Origin: Mugil cephalus
Taxonomy: Eukaryota; Chordata; Actinopteri; Mugiliformes; Mugilidae
Reading direction: 5' to 3'
NCBI RefSeq assembly: GCF_022458985.1
Contig: NC_061786.1
Span: forward strand, 19,784,974-19,848,973
Length of the DNA: 64,000 bases
Shown here: one piece after another, positions 34,523 through 45,810 of the stretch
Numbering within the stretch: the stretch's first letter is position 1
Layout: each line of letters starts with the position of its first letter
Position numbers and translations under genes: made by a program
Notes under the pieces: generated by a model
The model's input: only the letters and a program-made list of their open reading frames with translations
What the model was told of the DNA's origin: nothing
Databases searched by the model: none

Positions 34523-35370
34523 GTTGGCCACCATGCTACCTGTGCACTGTTGTGTCAGCCTCTTTTTGTAATTACACCACTAAAACACTAGAAGGCAGTC
34601 AAAGAATGACGACAACATTAGTGCTGGAGTTGGAGGTGATAAATGCTGAACAACAGTCACTGTCACTGAAACCACAGACATTTTAAATATGTTTTAAAAT
34701 AAAAATGCAAGAATGCACAAAAGACTTGACAGAATATTTGGGAATGTTGAACTTTGTGTGAAGATTTTGTGTCTATTTGTGTCAAATGACTATAATTGTG
34801 TCAATTTTTATTTATTGCTACTTTACATCCTATAGGGACAAGACAGTTGTTGTGGTCTGCGTTGTTGTAACATGTAGTTACATCTCTGGGGAGGTACACG
34901 TCAGGACAGGGTGTAGATCTGTTGTATAACTATAAATGTGGTTTAACTACTCGTCACGGTGCAGCCACTGTGAAAGGTCAACAGCATAGGTCACCAGTAA
35001 TGACTCTATGTTGATTCTTTGCAGGTTATGAACCAAACTGAAGAGCTTGTGTTGCAGTGGAGAATCAAACTTTAATTCTATCACCATAGACTGTCATGAA
35101 ACTGGAGGTTTGAAGAGTTTGATTTTGTTATAATCATTTTTCTACACACGTACTTCACATAATATCTTTATATTCCACAGTCGTATTCTCCATTCTACTC
35201 AGATATAGATTTTTATTCATATTTATCTGAACACTCTTTCGACTGTTTATACTATCTCAAAGATCTGAACTAAGGTTTCATTGCACTCTACAACTTATGA
35301 TTACTCTCCTTCTTCTCACATGAAGCCAAACTATGATCCAGAGCCAGACTAAAGAATAACACACATTATA
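34523..35370. repeat. Intergenic spacer repeat S, copy 3
   Basis: Same spacer as 17507-18360; leads into the upstream region of V28. Confidence 0.8.
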
Positions 35371-35582
35371 CCCAAATGTTGAAGCAGGATTTGCAGATTC
35401 AGTCCAGATCTTTGTTATTTAGGTTCCTTTCATCAGGTGGCAGTGAGCTTGTAGTGTACAGTGGTACATCAGGAAGAGAACAATGCACTATAGCACCACC
35501 CACCTAAACAACTACTTTACCCAGCAGAGATGAGACGTCAATAATCAGTAGAACTGCAACAAGGATGAACTTAAATTCAGTC

Positions 35583-36041
35583 ATGAAATACAATGTCATC
35601 ATTTCCATCTTCTACATAGCTTTTAATATCATTCTGGTTTCAGGTAATGTTTTTATTTATACATCTGGTAAAATACATTTTTCATCCGTTACTATTTTAT
35701 TCTGCTCTTGTCGACTATTCTTTGATGTCTTTTTGTTCCCAACAGGTTCCTCTCGCAGTGATAACGTCCACCAGACTCCAGCTCATATGTACAAAAATCC
35801 TGGAGAAGAAGCTAAAATCTACTGTTCACACAGTATAGATGGCTATGATAGAATCCTCTGGTACAAACAGTCAAAAGGACAAATTCAATTTTTGGGATAT
35901 ATGTACAAGACCAATGATAATCCAGAGAAAGGACTTGATGTGAAGATGGAAGGAAACGCAGATAAAAACCAGAACTGCACATTAACAATTAAAGACCTGG
36001 ATGTGAACAGCAGTGCAGTGTACTTCTGTGCTGCTAGTTAC
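35583..36041 (+). CDS. TRBV: V28: TCR beta V gene, subtype C1
   Basis: Leader exon 35583-35643, 102-bp intron, V exon 35746-36041. CDR1 SIDGYDR, CDR2 MYKTNDNPEKGLD, KMEGNADKNQNC with TIKDLDV. The predicted protein equals that of V33, 6.49 kb downstream. RSS: cacagtg 36042-36048, spacer 22, acaaaaacc 36071-36079. No defect seen. Confidence 0.92.
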
Positions 36042-36302
36042 CACAGTGCTACATCTCACTGCTCCTCAATACAAAAACCTCCATCTCTAACACAGCCTCC
36101 TGTTTTCCTTCCTCTCATTAGGTGGCAGTAGCACATCTCCAACCAGGATCAACGGTGACTCCGCCCATCTAATGAACTCATGATGCTTTGCTGATAGGAG
36201 GCTTGACTCAGAGAGGAGGTTGGAAATAATCAGTACAAGTGCAGAAGCACTGAAGGAAACAATCACAACAATATATTCAGTTTAACATTTACAGGACACA
36301 AC

Positions 36303-36480
36303 ATGTTGGTCTGGTTCTTAAGTGTCACTTTGAACACCATTCTGGTTTCAGGTAATGTCTTTTTAGCTTAGCAAATGCAGTTCCTGGGATACATGGTAGG
36401 AGGCATTGGAAACACAGAGAATGGAACGGGTGTGAAGATAGAAGGGAGGGCAAATAAAGACCAAGGCTCACAATTAAAAA
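36303..36480 (+). pseudogene. V29: orphan C3 leader with a V exon stub
   Basis: Leader exon 36303-36351 intact with donor gtaatg; same internal deletion as V19, leaving aaatgcagttcctgggatac onward. Lacks second Cys and RSS. Confidence 0.8.
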
Positions 36481-36559
36481 CTATGCAGAATGACAGGAGG
36501 TTTAAGAAGATTCAGAAGAACTGAATTGCCTCAACCTCAACCTCAGCTTCATATCGTTC

Positions 36560-36940
36560 AACTCTGCCAAAGTTAAAAATAAATAAATAAATGAAGAAAC
36601 AAATACCTACAGACATATGCCATGAATGAACCAAAACCTAAATATATATTCTATAAGAAATTAAATGAATAAATAATTATGTATGAGCCATGAATGCTAT
36701 TTATTTATTTTCAATTCAAACTACCTGGCTGGCTGTGAAAAGCAAGGCATGTGCAGTCGATCCGTGCACTCAGCAAACAACCAATAGGCAAAAAGTTTCT
36801 GAATGGTGAAGTTCGTGCAAAAATAAATAACTAACTAAATAAATAGCATTTATGGCTTATATTTAGGTATTTACTTATATTATCTGTGCGTATTTATTTA
36901 TTTATTCTTTTACTTTTTCATTTTTAATTATGGCAGAGTT
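36560..36940. mobile_element. MITE, aactctgcca ends, copy 4
   Basis: Same element as 25241-25614; upstream of V30. Confidence 0.7.
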
Positions 36941-37065
36941 GGTCCTCCATAGTGATGACGAATCCAACCAACGCCAATGCTCACATTTCAACTTAGAGAG
37001 ACACTCCCATCTGCAACTCCTCATGTCTGTGTAATAATCTGAGACTCAGTCAGTTTACGTCTAAC

Positions 37066-37678
37066 ATGGATATTATGGTTAGGAACCAAGACCTCCTCGT
37101 ACTGTCAGTCTTCTTACTTTGGAGCTCAGGTAATGTCATATGAGATTAATCGCTTACATTAAATCATTTCAAATTTTTGTTGGAATAAATCTTGGGTACA
37201 TGAAATAAATATGTAATGCAGATTAAATATTTCAAGATGTTTTATTGTTGTATGCGCAAGTTACATTAAACAACATATAAAACCTGCAAGGAACAATATA
37301 TATACATAAAAAAAGGAGGAAGAGAAATCCTTTAAATCAAATGTTAAAAAGTGTTTAACTGTTTTTTATACAGGTCTAACTGATGAGAGTGATGTCACCC
37401 AGACCCCCATACTGTGGAAATATAAGGGTGATAATGCAACCATAGACTGCAGACACACCAAAGGTGCTACCTACTTCCAGATGTACTGGTACAGACAGCT
37501 GCCAGGAGAACTCATGAAACAAGTAGTATTCACTACAGCAAGCAGCCAACCTGACTTTGAAGCAGAATTCAAGGGTCACAAATTCTCAGTCACCAAACCC
37601 GACGCTCACAGTGGAACATTCACCGTGATGGATCTGGTCCCAGGAGATAAAGGCTTGTATTTCTGTGCAGTCAGTCAA
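37066..37678 (+). CDS. TRBV: V30: TCR beta V gene, subtype A2
   Basis: Leader exon 37066-37129, 244-bp intron, V exon 37374-37678. Mature start reads LTDESDVTQTP (Glu for the usual Gly). CDR1 HTKGATYFQ, CDR2 TTASSQPDFEAEF, end CAVSQ. RSS: cacagtg 37679-37685, spacer 23, acaaaaacc 37709-37717. No defect seen. Confidence 0.9.
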
Positions 37679-38008
37679 CACAGTGATACAGACGCATGTG
37701 AGAGCTGAACAAAAACCTCAGCTCTGCTCTTCTGTCTCATGTACTGTAGGGGGATGTCAAGCACCACAAATACTCAAAGAACGTCACACAAAGAGGTGAC
37801 ACTCCCACCCTGCAACTCTTTATATTTACTCTGCAAACACACTCTCACTTACATATGAGCCTCTGACGTCCACAACATGGACATTAACCAACACGGTCGC
37901 CTCAGCTTTGTTATATTTCTGCTCTGGATTAAAGGTGAAAGTGTAGTAATTGTTAAGTTTTCTATGAAAAAATCTGAATTATATTAACCTAACTGTTACA
38001 CACACAGA

Positions 38009-39577
38009 GGTAACACTTTCTATGAAGGTTGTATTTATAATGCCCTATGAATGCACTCATAATATTTTATAAGGTGTCTATAAAGCATCATTACCATCTA
38101 TACATATTCACAAGTCGTCATAACCAACTTCATGATGCATTATGACAACTGGTTATGAATGATTATAATTTTAATCTGAATAGTGCATTATAAATATGTC
38201 AATATCTGCCTAGTCACTTGTTAGTTTTATGATGCATCATAACTACTTTGCTTTGCTGAATGTGTATAGTGATGCATAATGAGTTTTGACTTCTACTATA
38301 GTCCTTTATATCTGTAGCTATAAGTATATGTAATAAAGTTATAATAATGTATACATCTCCCTACAGCACACACTTATAAACAGCTATGCCATATCATAAG
38401 TGCTATTTGTCAGCTCTAAGTAAAGTGACAAGAATATGACACTATGATTAACAGATATAAGTTACTATGAGTAATTAAAAGGTGCAATGAACTAAGGACT
38501 GAGTCTGGCATCTTTACCCCATATGGACAATATTATAAATGACTTTGTTAATATCATAGGTGGTATTTGTCACGTGACCCACCCACCTCCGTCCCCAGCT
38601 CCTCCCACTGTCGTAAAGCATTGACTGTATGTACTAGTCATAAAGCGGCTTTTCTGCCCTTTCTCTGCTGAGCCTGCTCTAGGACAGGTAGGATGTGTCT
38701 CTGTGCTGCTAGTGTTTTGTGAGCTAACCTCTGACCCTGAATCACCTCACCAACCCAAAGGCACTTTTAAGAGCCACATCTCTAGGACCACGCCGTGCCA
38801 CTTTTGTGGCCTGTTTCACGTGTTTCATGTGTTTGTGTAATGTGCTCAGAGCATTGATAATCATTCTGATTATGTGTGTTGGTTTAAATGAAAATAAAGT
38901 GAACTAAATACATTCCTTTTGTCTTTACTGTCCAGGCTCTCATTTCATTGTGCCTCATATTTGTCTATAATCTTATATCTACAACACCTCATTTGCTCTA
39001 CTTTACTTAAAGCTGACAAATAACACCTATGATATTAACATAGACATTTATAATATTGTGCATATGGGGTAAAGATGCCAGACTCGGTCCTTTGTTCATT
39101 GCACCTTTTAATTACTCATAGTAACTTATATCTGTTAATAATAGTGTCATATTCTTGTCACTTTACTTAGAGCTGACAGATAGCACTTATGATATGGCAT
39201 AGCTGTTTATAAGTGTGTGCTGTAGGGAGATGTATACATTATTATAACTTTATTACATATACTTATAGCCACAGATATAAAGGACAATAGTAGAAGTCAA
39301 AACTCATTATGCATCACTATACACATTCAGCAAAGCAAAGTAGTTATGATGCATCATAAAACTAACAAGTGACTAGGCAGATATTGACATATTTATAATG
39401 CACTATTCAGATTAAAATTATAATCATTCATAACCAGTTGTCATAATGCATCATGACGTTGGTTATGACGACTTGTGAATATGTATAGATGGTATTAATG
39501 CTTTATAGACACCTTATAAAACATTATGAGTGCATTCATAGGGCATTATAAATACAACCTTCATAGAAAGTGTTACC
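38009..39577. mobile_element. Foldback DNA transposon, long terminal inverted repeats
   Basis: Ends ggtaacactttctatgaagg and its inverse ccttcatagaaagtgttacc. The inverted arms are about 570 bp each (38009 to about 38580, and about 38990 to 39577) with only scattered mismatches. Target duplication: cacacaga at 38001-38008 and cacacagg at 39578-39585, 8 bp with one mismatch; the empty site is seen in V21. The 8-bp duplication suits hAT, but long arms are also seen in Mutator-like elements, so superfamily is open. The loop of about 400 bp has no transposase. Confidence 0.85.
38760..38777 (+). other. Histone-3'-end-like stem-loop inside the transposon loop
   Basis: The string ggcacttttaagagccac differs by one base from the histone mRNA 3' stem-loop consensus ggctctttTAagagccac, and is preceded by acccaaa, as in histone genes. 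One stem pair is mismatched. It may be chance, or a captured histone gene end. Confidence 0.3.
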
Positions 39578-39690
39578 CACACAGGTTTAACCCACGGCAG
39601 TGATGTGACACAGACCTCCATACTGTGGAAAAACCACAGTGACAGTGCAACAATAGACTGTAGCCACACCAAGGGCATCTCCTATTTCCA

Positions 39691-39850
39691 TATTATACAT
39701 ATTATATATCTATTACTCTGTGCCTATTAGTGCACTTTCCAGGTTTATTATTTTTTAATAATTTGTTGTATTTATTTTATTACCTATGTACCTGTACTGT
39801 AAAGTACCTGTGCAAATTGCAAAACAAAACAAAAAAAAAAAAAAAAAAAC
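39691..39850. repeat. AT-rich repeat after V31, ending in poly-A
   Basis: Same repeat as 26795; here it ends in an A-rich run at about 39820-39849, consistent with a retroposon 3' tail. Confidence 0.6.
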
Positions 39851-40151
39851 GGCTCAAGCTCATGCATAATCAGTTCCAAACAAAGCACTTACAAGCTTTT
39901 TTTTTTTTAGAGCTAGACTAAAAAACAATACACATTATATCATTCTGTTGGAGCAGGATTTGTAGATTCAGTCCAGATCTTTGTTATTTAGGTTCCTTTC
40001 ATCAGGTGGCAGTGAGCTTGTAGTGTACAGTGGTACATCAGGAAGAGAACAATGCACTATAGCACCACCCACCTAAACAACTACTTTACCCAGCAGAGAT
40101 GAGACGTCAATAATGAGTAGAACTGCAACAAGGATCAACTTAAATTCAGTC

Positions 40152-40600
40152 ATGAAATACAACGTCATCATTTCCATCTTCTACATAGCTTTTAATATCA
40201 TTCTGGTTTCAGGTAATGTTTTTATTTATACATCTGGTAAAATACATGTTTTATTTTATTCTGCTCTTGTCGACTTTTCTTTGATGTCTTTTTGTTCCCA
40301 ACAGGTTCCTCTCACAGTGATAACGTCCACCAGACTCCAGCTCATATGTACAAAAATCCTGGAGAAGAAGCTAAAATCTACTGTTCACACAGTATAGTCG
40401 ACTACAACGTAATACTCTGGTACAAACAGTCAAAAGAACAAATGCAGTTCCTGGGATACATAGTAGCAACCACTGGAAACCCAGAGAGCGGAACGGGTGT
40501 GAAGATAGAAGGGGATGCAAATAAAGACAAAAATTGTACATTAAAAATTGAGAAAGTCGACCTGAACAGCAGTGCAGTGTACTTCTGTGCTGCTAGATAC
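40152..40600 (+). CDS. TRBV: V32: TCR beta V gene, subtype C1
   Basis: Leader exon 40152-40212, 92-bp intron, V exon 40305-40600. CDR1 SIVDYNV, CDR2 IVATTGNPES (as V14), KIEGDANKDKNC with KIEKVDL, end CAARY. Framework 2 reads KQSKEQMQ where the others have KQSKGQ. RSS: cacagtg 40601-40607, spacer 22, acaaaaacc 40630-40638. No defect seen. Confidence 0.92.
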
Positions 40601-41012
40601 CACAGTGCTACATCTCACTGCTCCTCAATACAAAAACCTCCTCATCAGTTTTTTTTTTTTTCATCCACCTCAAAGCCTCCTGCACCTGTTTGTCTTCTCC
40701 AGTCTCTCATTATCTGGATCTTTATACTGAACCATTGTTGTACATGGGGTATTTCAAATGATATTATATCAAAAAGTCTCCAGGTCAGTCAGTGGTTGAG
40801 TCGTCTCTCAGTCTCATCTAACACAGTAGACACAACATGTGACTGGACTGGATCCAGCAAAGAGGAACTAACAGATTCAAGAGGAGACCACTGACTCCAG
40901 GAGCTGAGGGCTACAAAGTCACCAAACTCCAAGGTCCACGACTGTGAGGTCAAATCAGTCAAGGTTTAGTTTCCAGGTTTCACAACGTTATTCAAGCAAA
41001 TTGTGGGAGCTC

Positions 41013-41860
41013 AGGTTGGCCACCATGCTACCAGTGCACTGTTGTGTCAGCCTCTTTTTGTAATTACACCACTAAAACACTAGAAGGCAGTCAAAGAATG
41101 ACGACAACATTAGTGCTGGAGTTGGAGGTGATAAATGCTGAACAACAGTCACTGTCACTGAAACCACAGACATTTTAAATATGTTTTAAAATAAAAATGC
41201 AAGAATGCACAAAAGACTTGATAGAATATTTGGGAATGTTGAACTTTGTGTGATGATTTTGTGTTTATTTGTGTCACATGACTTTAATTGTGTCCATTTT
41301 TATTTATTGCTACTTTACACCCGATAGGGACAAGACAGTTGTTGTGGTCTGCGTTGTTGTAACATGTAGTTACATCTCTGGGGAGGTACACGTTAGGACA
41401 GGGTGTAGATCTGTTGTATAACTATAAATGTGGTTTAACTACTCGTCACGGTGCAGCCACTGTGAAAGGTCAACAGCATAGGTCACCAGTAATGACTCTA
41501 TGTTGATTCTTTGCAGGTTATGAACCAAACTGAAGAGCTTGTATTGCAGTTGAGAATCAAACTTTAATTCTATCACCATAGACTGTCCTGAAACTGAAGG
41601 TTTGAAGAGTTTGATTTTGTTATAATCATTTTTCTACACACGTACTTCACATAATATCTTTATATTCCACAGTCGTATTCTCCATTCTACTCAGATATAG
41701 ATTTTTATTCATATTTATCTGAACACTCTTTCGACTGTTTATACTATCTCACAGATCTGAACTAAGGTTTCATTGCACTCTACAACTTGTGATTATTCTC
41801 CTTCTTCTCACATGAAGCCAAACTATGATCCAGAGCCAGACTAAAGAATAACACACATTA
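41013..41860. repeat. Intergenic spacer repeat S, copy 4
   Basis: Same spacer as 17507-18360; preceded at 40740-41012 by the empty L2 target region. Confidence 0.8.
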
Positions 41861-42074
41861 TACCCAAATGTTGAAGCAGGATTTGCAGATTCAGTCCAGA
41901 TCTTTGTTATTCAGGTTCCTTTCATCAGGTGGCAGTGAGCTTGTAGTGTACAGTGGTACATCAGGAAGAGAACAATGCACTATAGCACCACCCACCTAAA
42001 CAACTACTTTACCCAGCAGAGATGAGACGTCAATAATCAGTAGAACTGCAACAAGGATCAACTTAAATTCAGTC

Positions 42075-42533
42075 ATGAAATACAACGTCATCATTTCCAT
42101 CTTCTACATAGCTTTTAATATCATTCTGGTTTCAGGTAATGTTTTTATTTATACATCTGGTAAAATACATTTTTCATCCGTTACTATTTTATTCTGCTCT
42201 TGTCGACTATTCTTTGATGTCTTTTTGTTCCCAACAGGTTCCTCTCGCAGTGATAACGTCCACCAGACTCCAGCTCATATGTACAAAAATCCTGGAGAAG
42301 AAGCTAAAATCTACTGTTCACACAGTATAGACGGCTATGATAGAATCCTCTGGTACAAACAGTCAAAAGGACAAATTCAATTTTTGGGATATATGTACAA
42401 GACCAATGATAATCCAGAGAAAGGACTTGATGTGAAGATGGAAGGAAACGCAGATAAAAACCAGAACTGCACATTAACAATTAAAGACCTGGATGTGAAC
42501 AGCAGTGCAGTGTACTTCTGTGCTGCTAGTTAC
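42075..42533 (+). CDS. TRBV: V33: TCR beta V gene, subtype C1, twin of V28
   Basis: Leader exon 42075-42135, 102-bp intron, V exon 42238-42533. Same predicted protein as V28; the V exons differ by a silent gat/gac in CDR1. RSS: cacagtg 42534-42540, spacer 22, acaaaaacc 42563-42571. The twin pair marks a duplication unit of about 6.5 kb that also carries V29-V31 and V34-V36. Confidence 0.92.
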
Positions 42534-42865
42534 CACAGTGCTACATCTCACTGCTCCTCAATACAAAAACCTCCATCTCTAACACAGCCTCCTGTTTTCC
42601 TTCCTCTCATTAGGTGGCAGTAGCACATCTCCAACCAGGCCTTAAGTCTCAACTAGTGGTGTGTGGAGCTAATGGAGAAGATGATTGACACGTTGAGAGG
42701 AGGAGGATCAACGGTGACTCCGCCCATCTAATGAACTCATGATGCTTTGCTGATAGGAGGCTTGACTCAGAGAGGAGGTTGGAAATAATCAGTACAAGTG
42801 CAGAAGCACTGAAGGAAACAATCAATCACAACAATATATTCAGTTTAACATTTACAGGACACAAC

Positions 42866-43041
42866 ATGTTGGTCTGGTTCTTAAGTGTCACTTTCAACAC
42901 CATTCTGGTTTCAGGTAATGTCTTTTTAGCTTAGCAAATGCAGTTCCTGGGATACATGGTAGGAGGCATTGGAAACACAGAGAATGGAACGGGTGTGAAG
43001 ATAGAAGGGAGGACAAATAAAGACCAAGGCTCACAATTAAA
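42866..43041 (+). pseudogene. V34: orphan C3 leader with a V exon stub
   Basis: Leader exon 42866-42914 intact with donor; same deletion as V19 and V29. No second Cys, no RSS. Confidence 0.8.
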
Positions 43042-43132
43042 AACTATGCAGAATGACAGGAGGTTGAAGAAGATTTAGAAGAACTGAATTGCCTCAGCCT
43101 CAACCTCAGCTTCATATCGTTCAACTCTGCCA

Positions 43133-43497
43133 AAGTTAATATATAAATAAATGAAGAAACAAATACCCACAGACATACGCCATAAATAAATCCATTAATA
43201 CCTGAATATATATTCTATAAGAAATTAAATGAATAAATAATTATGTATGAGCCATGAATGCTATTTATTTATTTTCAATCCAAACTACCTGGCTGGCTGT
43301 GAAAAGCAAGGCATGTGCAGTCGATCCGTGTACTCACCAAACAACCAATAGGCAAAAAGTTTCTGAATGGTGAAGTGTGTGTAAATAAATATATAGCATT
43401 TATGGCTTATGTTTAGGTAGTTATTTATTCATCACATTATCTGTGCGTATTTATTCATTTATTCTTTTACTTTTTCATTTTTAATTGTGGCAGAGTT
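43133..43497. mobile_element. MITE, aactctgcca ends, copy 5
   Basis: Same element as 25241-25614 and closest to that copy (both have gtgtgtaaataaatatatagc inside); upstream of V35. Confidence 0.7.
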
Positions 43498-43622
43498 GGT
43501 CCTCCATAGTGATGACGAATCCAACCAACGCCAACGCTCACATTTCAACTTAGAGAGACACTCCCACCTGCAACTCCTCATGTCTGTGTAATAATCTGAG
43601 ACTCAGTCAGTTTACATCTAAC

Positions 43623-44241
43623 ATGGATATTATGGTTAGAAACCAAGACCTCCTCGTACTGTCAGTCTTCTTACTTTGGAGCTCAGGTAATGTCATATGA
43701 GATTAATCGCTTACATTAAATCATTTCAAATTTTTGTTGGAATAAATCTTGGGTATATGAAATAAATATGAAACGCAGACTAAGTAATTCAAGATGTTTT
43801 ATTGTATTGTTGTATGCGCAAGTTACATTAAACAACATCTAAAACCTGCAAGGAACAAAATATATACATAAAAACAAGTAGCAGGAGAAATCCTTTAAAT
43901 CAAATGTTAAAAAGTGTTTTACTGTTTTTTATACAGGTCTAACTGATGGGAGTGATGTCACCCAGACCCCCATACTGTGGAAATATAAGGGTGATAATGC
44001 AACCATAGACTGCAGACACACCAAAGGTGCTGGCTACTACCAGATGTACTGGTACAGACAGCTGCCAGGAGAACTCATGAAACAAGTAGTATTCACTACA
44101 GCAAGCAGCCAACCTGACTTTGAAGCAGAATTCAAGGGTCACAAATTCTCAGTCACCAAACCCGACGCTCACAGTGGAACATTCACCGTGATGGATCTGG
44201 TCCCAGGAGATAAAGGCTTGTATTTCTGTGCAGTCGGTGAA
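43623..44241 (+). CDS. TRBV: V35: TCR beta V gene, subtype A2
   Basis: Leader exon 43623-43686, 250-bp intron, V exon 43937-44241. CDR1 HTKGAGYYQ, CDR2 TTASSQPDFEAEF, end CAVGE rather than CAVSQ. RSS: cacagtg 44242-44248, spacer 23, acaaaaacc 44272-44280. No defect seen. Confidence 0.9.
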
Positions 44242-44439
44242 CACAGTGATACAGACGCATGTGAGAGCTGAACAAAAACCTCAGCTCTGCTCTTCTGTCT
44301 CATGTACTGTAGGGGGATGTCAAGCACCACAAATACTCAAAGAACGTCACACAAAGAGGCGACACTCCCACCCTGCAACTCTTTATATTTACTCTGCAAA
44401 CACACTCTCATTTACATATGAGCCTCTGACGTCCACAAC

Positions 44440-44652
44440 ATGGACATTAACCAACACGGTCGCCTCAGCTTTGTTATATTTCTGCTCTGGATTAAAGGTG
44501 AAATTGTAGTAATTGTTAAGTTTTCTATTTAAAAATCAGAAATCAGGTTTAACCCACGGCAGTGATGTGACACAGACCTCCATACTGTGGAAAAACCACG
44601 GTGACAGTGCAACAATAGACTGTAGCCACACCAAGGGCATCTCCTGTTTCCA
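44440..44652 (+). pseudogene. V36: truncated family A gene
   Basis: Leader exon 44440-44497; a shortened intron (49 bp) with acceptor aatcag; V exon stub from 44547 to 44652 ending at the AT-rich repeat (44653 to about 44800). No conserved Trp, second Cys or RSS. Confidence 0.85.
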
Positions 44653-44800
44653 TATTATACATATTATATATCTATTACTCTGTGTGTATGAGTGCACTTT
44701 CCAGATTTATTATTTTTTAATAATTTGTTGTATTTATTTTATTATCTATGTACCTGTTCTGTAAAGTACTTGTCCAAATGACAAAAAAAAGAAGAAAAAA
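44653..44800. repeat. AT-rich repeat after V36
   Basis: Same repeat and junction as at 26795. Confidence 0.6.
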
Positions 44801-45101
44801 CGTCACAGCTGATGCATAATCAGTTCCAAACAAAGCGTCTTCAAGCTTTTTTTTTTTTAGAGCTGGACTAAAAACCAATACACATTGTATTATTCTGTTG
44901 AAGCAGGATTTGTAGATTCAGTCCAGATCTTTGTTATTTAGGTTCCTTTCATCAGGTGGCAGTGAGCTTGTAGAGTACAGTGGTACATCAGGAAGAGAAC
45001 AATGCACTATAGCACCACCCACCTAAACGACTACTTTACCCAGCAGAGATGAGACGTCAATAATCAGTAGAACTGCAACAAGGATCAACTTAAATTCAGT
45101 C

Positions 45102-45560
45102 ATGAAATACAACGTCATCATTTCCATCTTCTACATAGCTTTTAATATCATTCTGGTTTCAGGTAATGTTTTCATTTATACATCTGGTAAAATACATTTT
45201 TCATCTGTTACTATTTTATTCTGCTCTTGTCGACTTTTCTTTGATGTCTTTTTGTTCCCAACAGGTTCCTCTCTCAGTGATAACGTCCACCAGACTCCAG
45301 CTCATATGAACAAAAATCCTGGAGAAGAAGCTAAAATCTACTGTTCACACAGTATAGACACCTACAACGTAATACTTTGGTACAAACAGTCAAAAGGACA
45401 AATTCAATTTCTGGGATATATGTACAAGAACAATGATAATCCAGAGAAAGGACTTGATGTGAAGATGGAAGGAAACGCAGATAAAAACCAGAACTGCACA
45501 TTAACAATTAAAGACCTGGATGTGAACAGCAGTACAGTGTACTTCTGTGCTGCTAGTTAC
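45102..45560 (+). CDS. TRBV: V37: TCR beta V gene, C1 leader with C2-type framework 1
   Basis: Leader exon 45102-45162, 102-bp intron, V exon 45265-45560. The leader is C1, but framework 1 has AHMNKNPGEE and CDR1 SIDTYNV as in C2 gene V15; CDR2 is MYKNNDNPEKGLD. So a switch lies between the leader intron and framework 1. NSSTVYFC has Thr for the usual Ala. RSS: cacagtg 45561-45567, spacer 22, acaaaaacc 45590-45598. No defect seen. Confidence 0.92.
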
Positions 45561-45810
45561 CACAGTGCTACATCTCACTGCTCCTCAATACAAAAACCTC
45601 CTCATCACAGCTCTTGGCCTCCTGCACCTGTTTGTCTTCTCCAGTCTATCAATATCTGGATCTTTATACTGAACCATTGTTGTCATGTCAGAAGAGGAGG
45701 ACGCACAATGACACCACCCACATAAAGACTGGGGAGGGTTTAGTTCAGAAAGAAGCTTGGAAACATTACAACTGCTTCATTCTTCGTATTTTCTTCACAA
45801 CAAACACAAA

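Larger units (their letters stand above)
37877..39690 (+). pseudogene. V31: truncated family A gene split by a foldback transposon
   Basis: Leader exon 37877-37934 with donor. The intron is interrupted at the splice acceptor by the element at 38009-39577; the duplicated target restores an acceptor (ccacacag) before the V exon stub at 39585. The stub keeps SDVTQTSILWKN and DCSHTKGISYF and stops at 39690 at the AT-rich repeat. No RSS. V21 shows the uninterrupted form. Confidence 0.85.
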
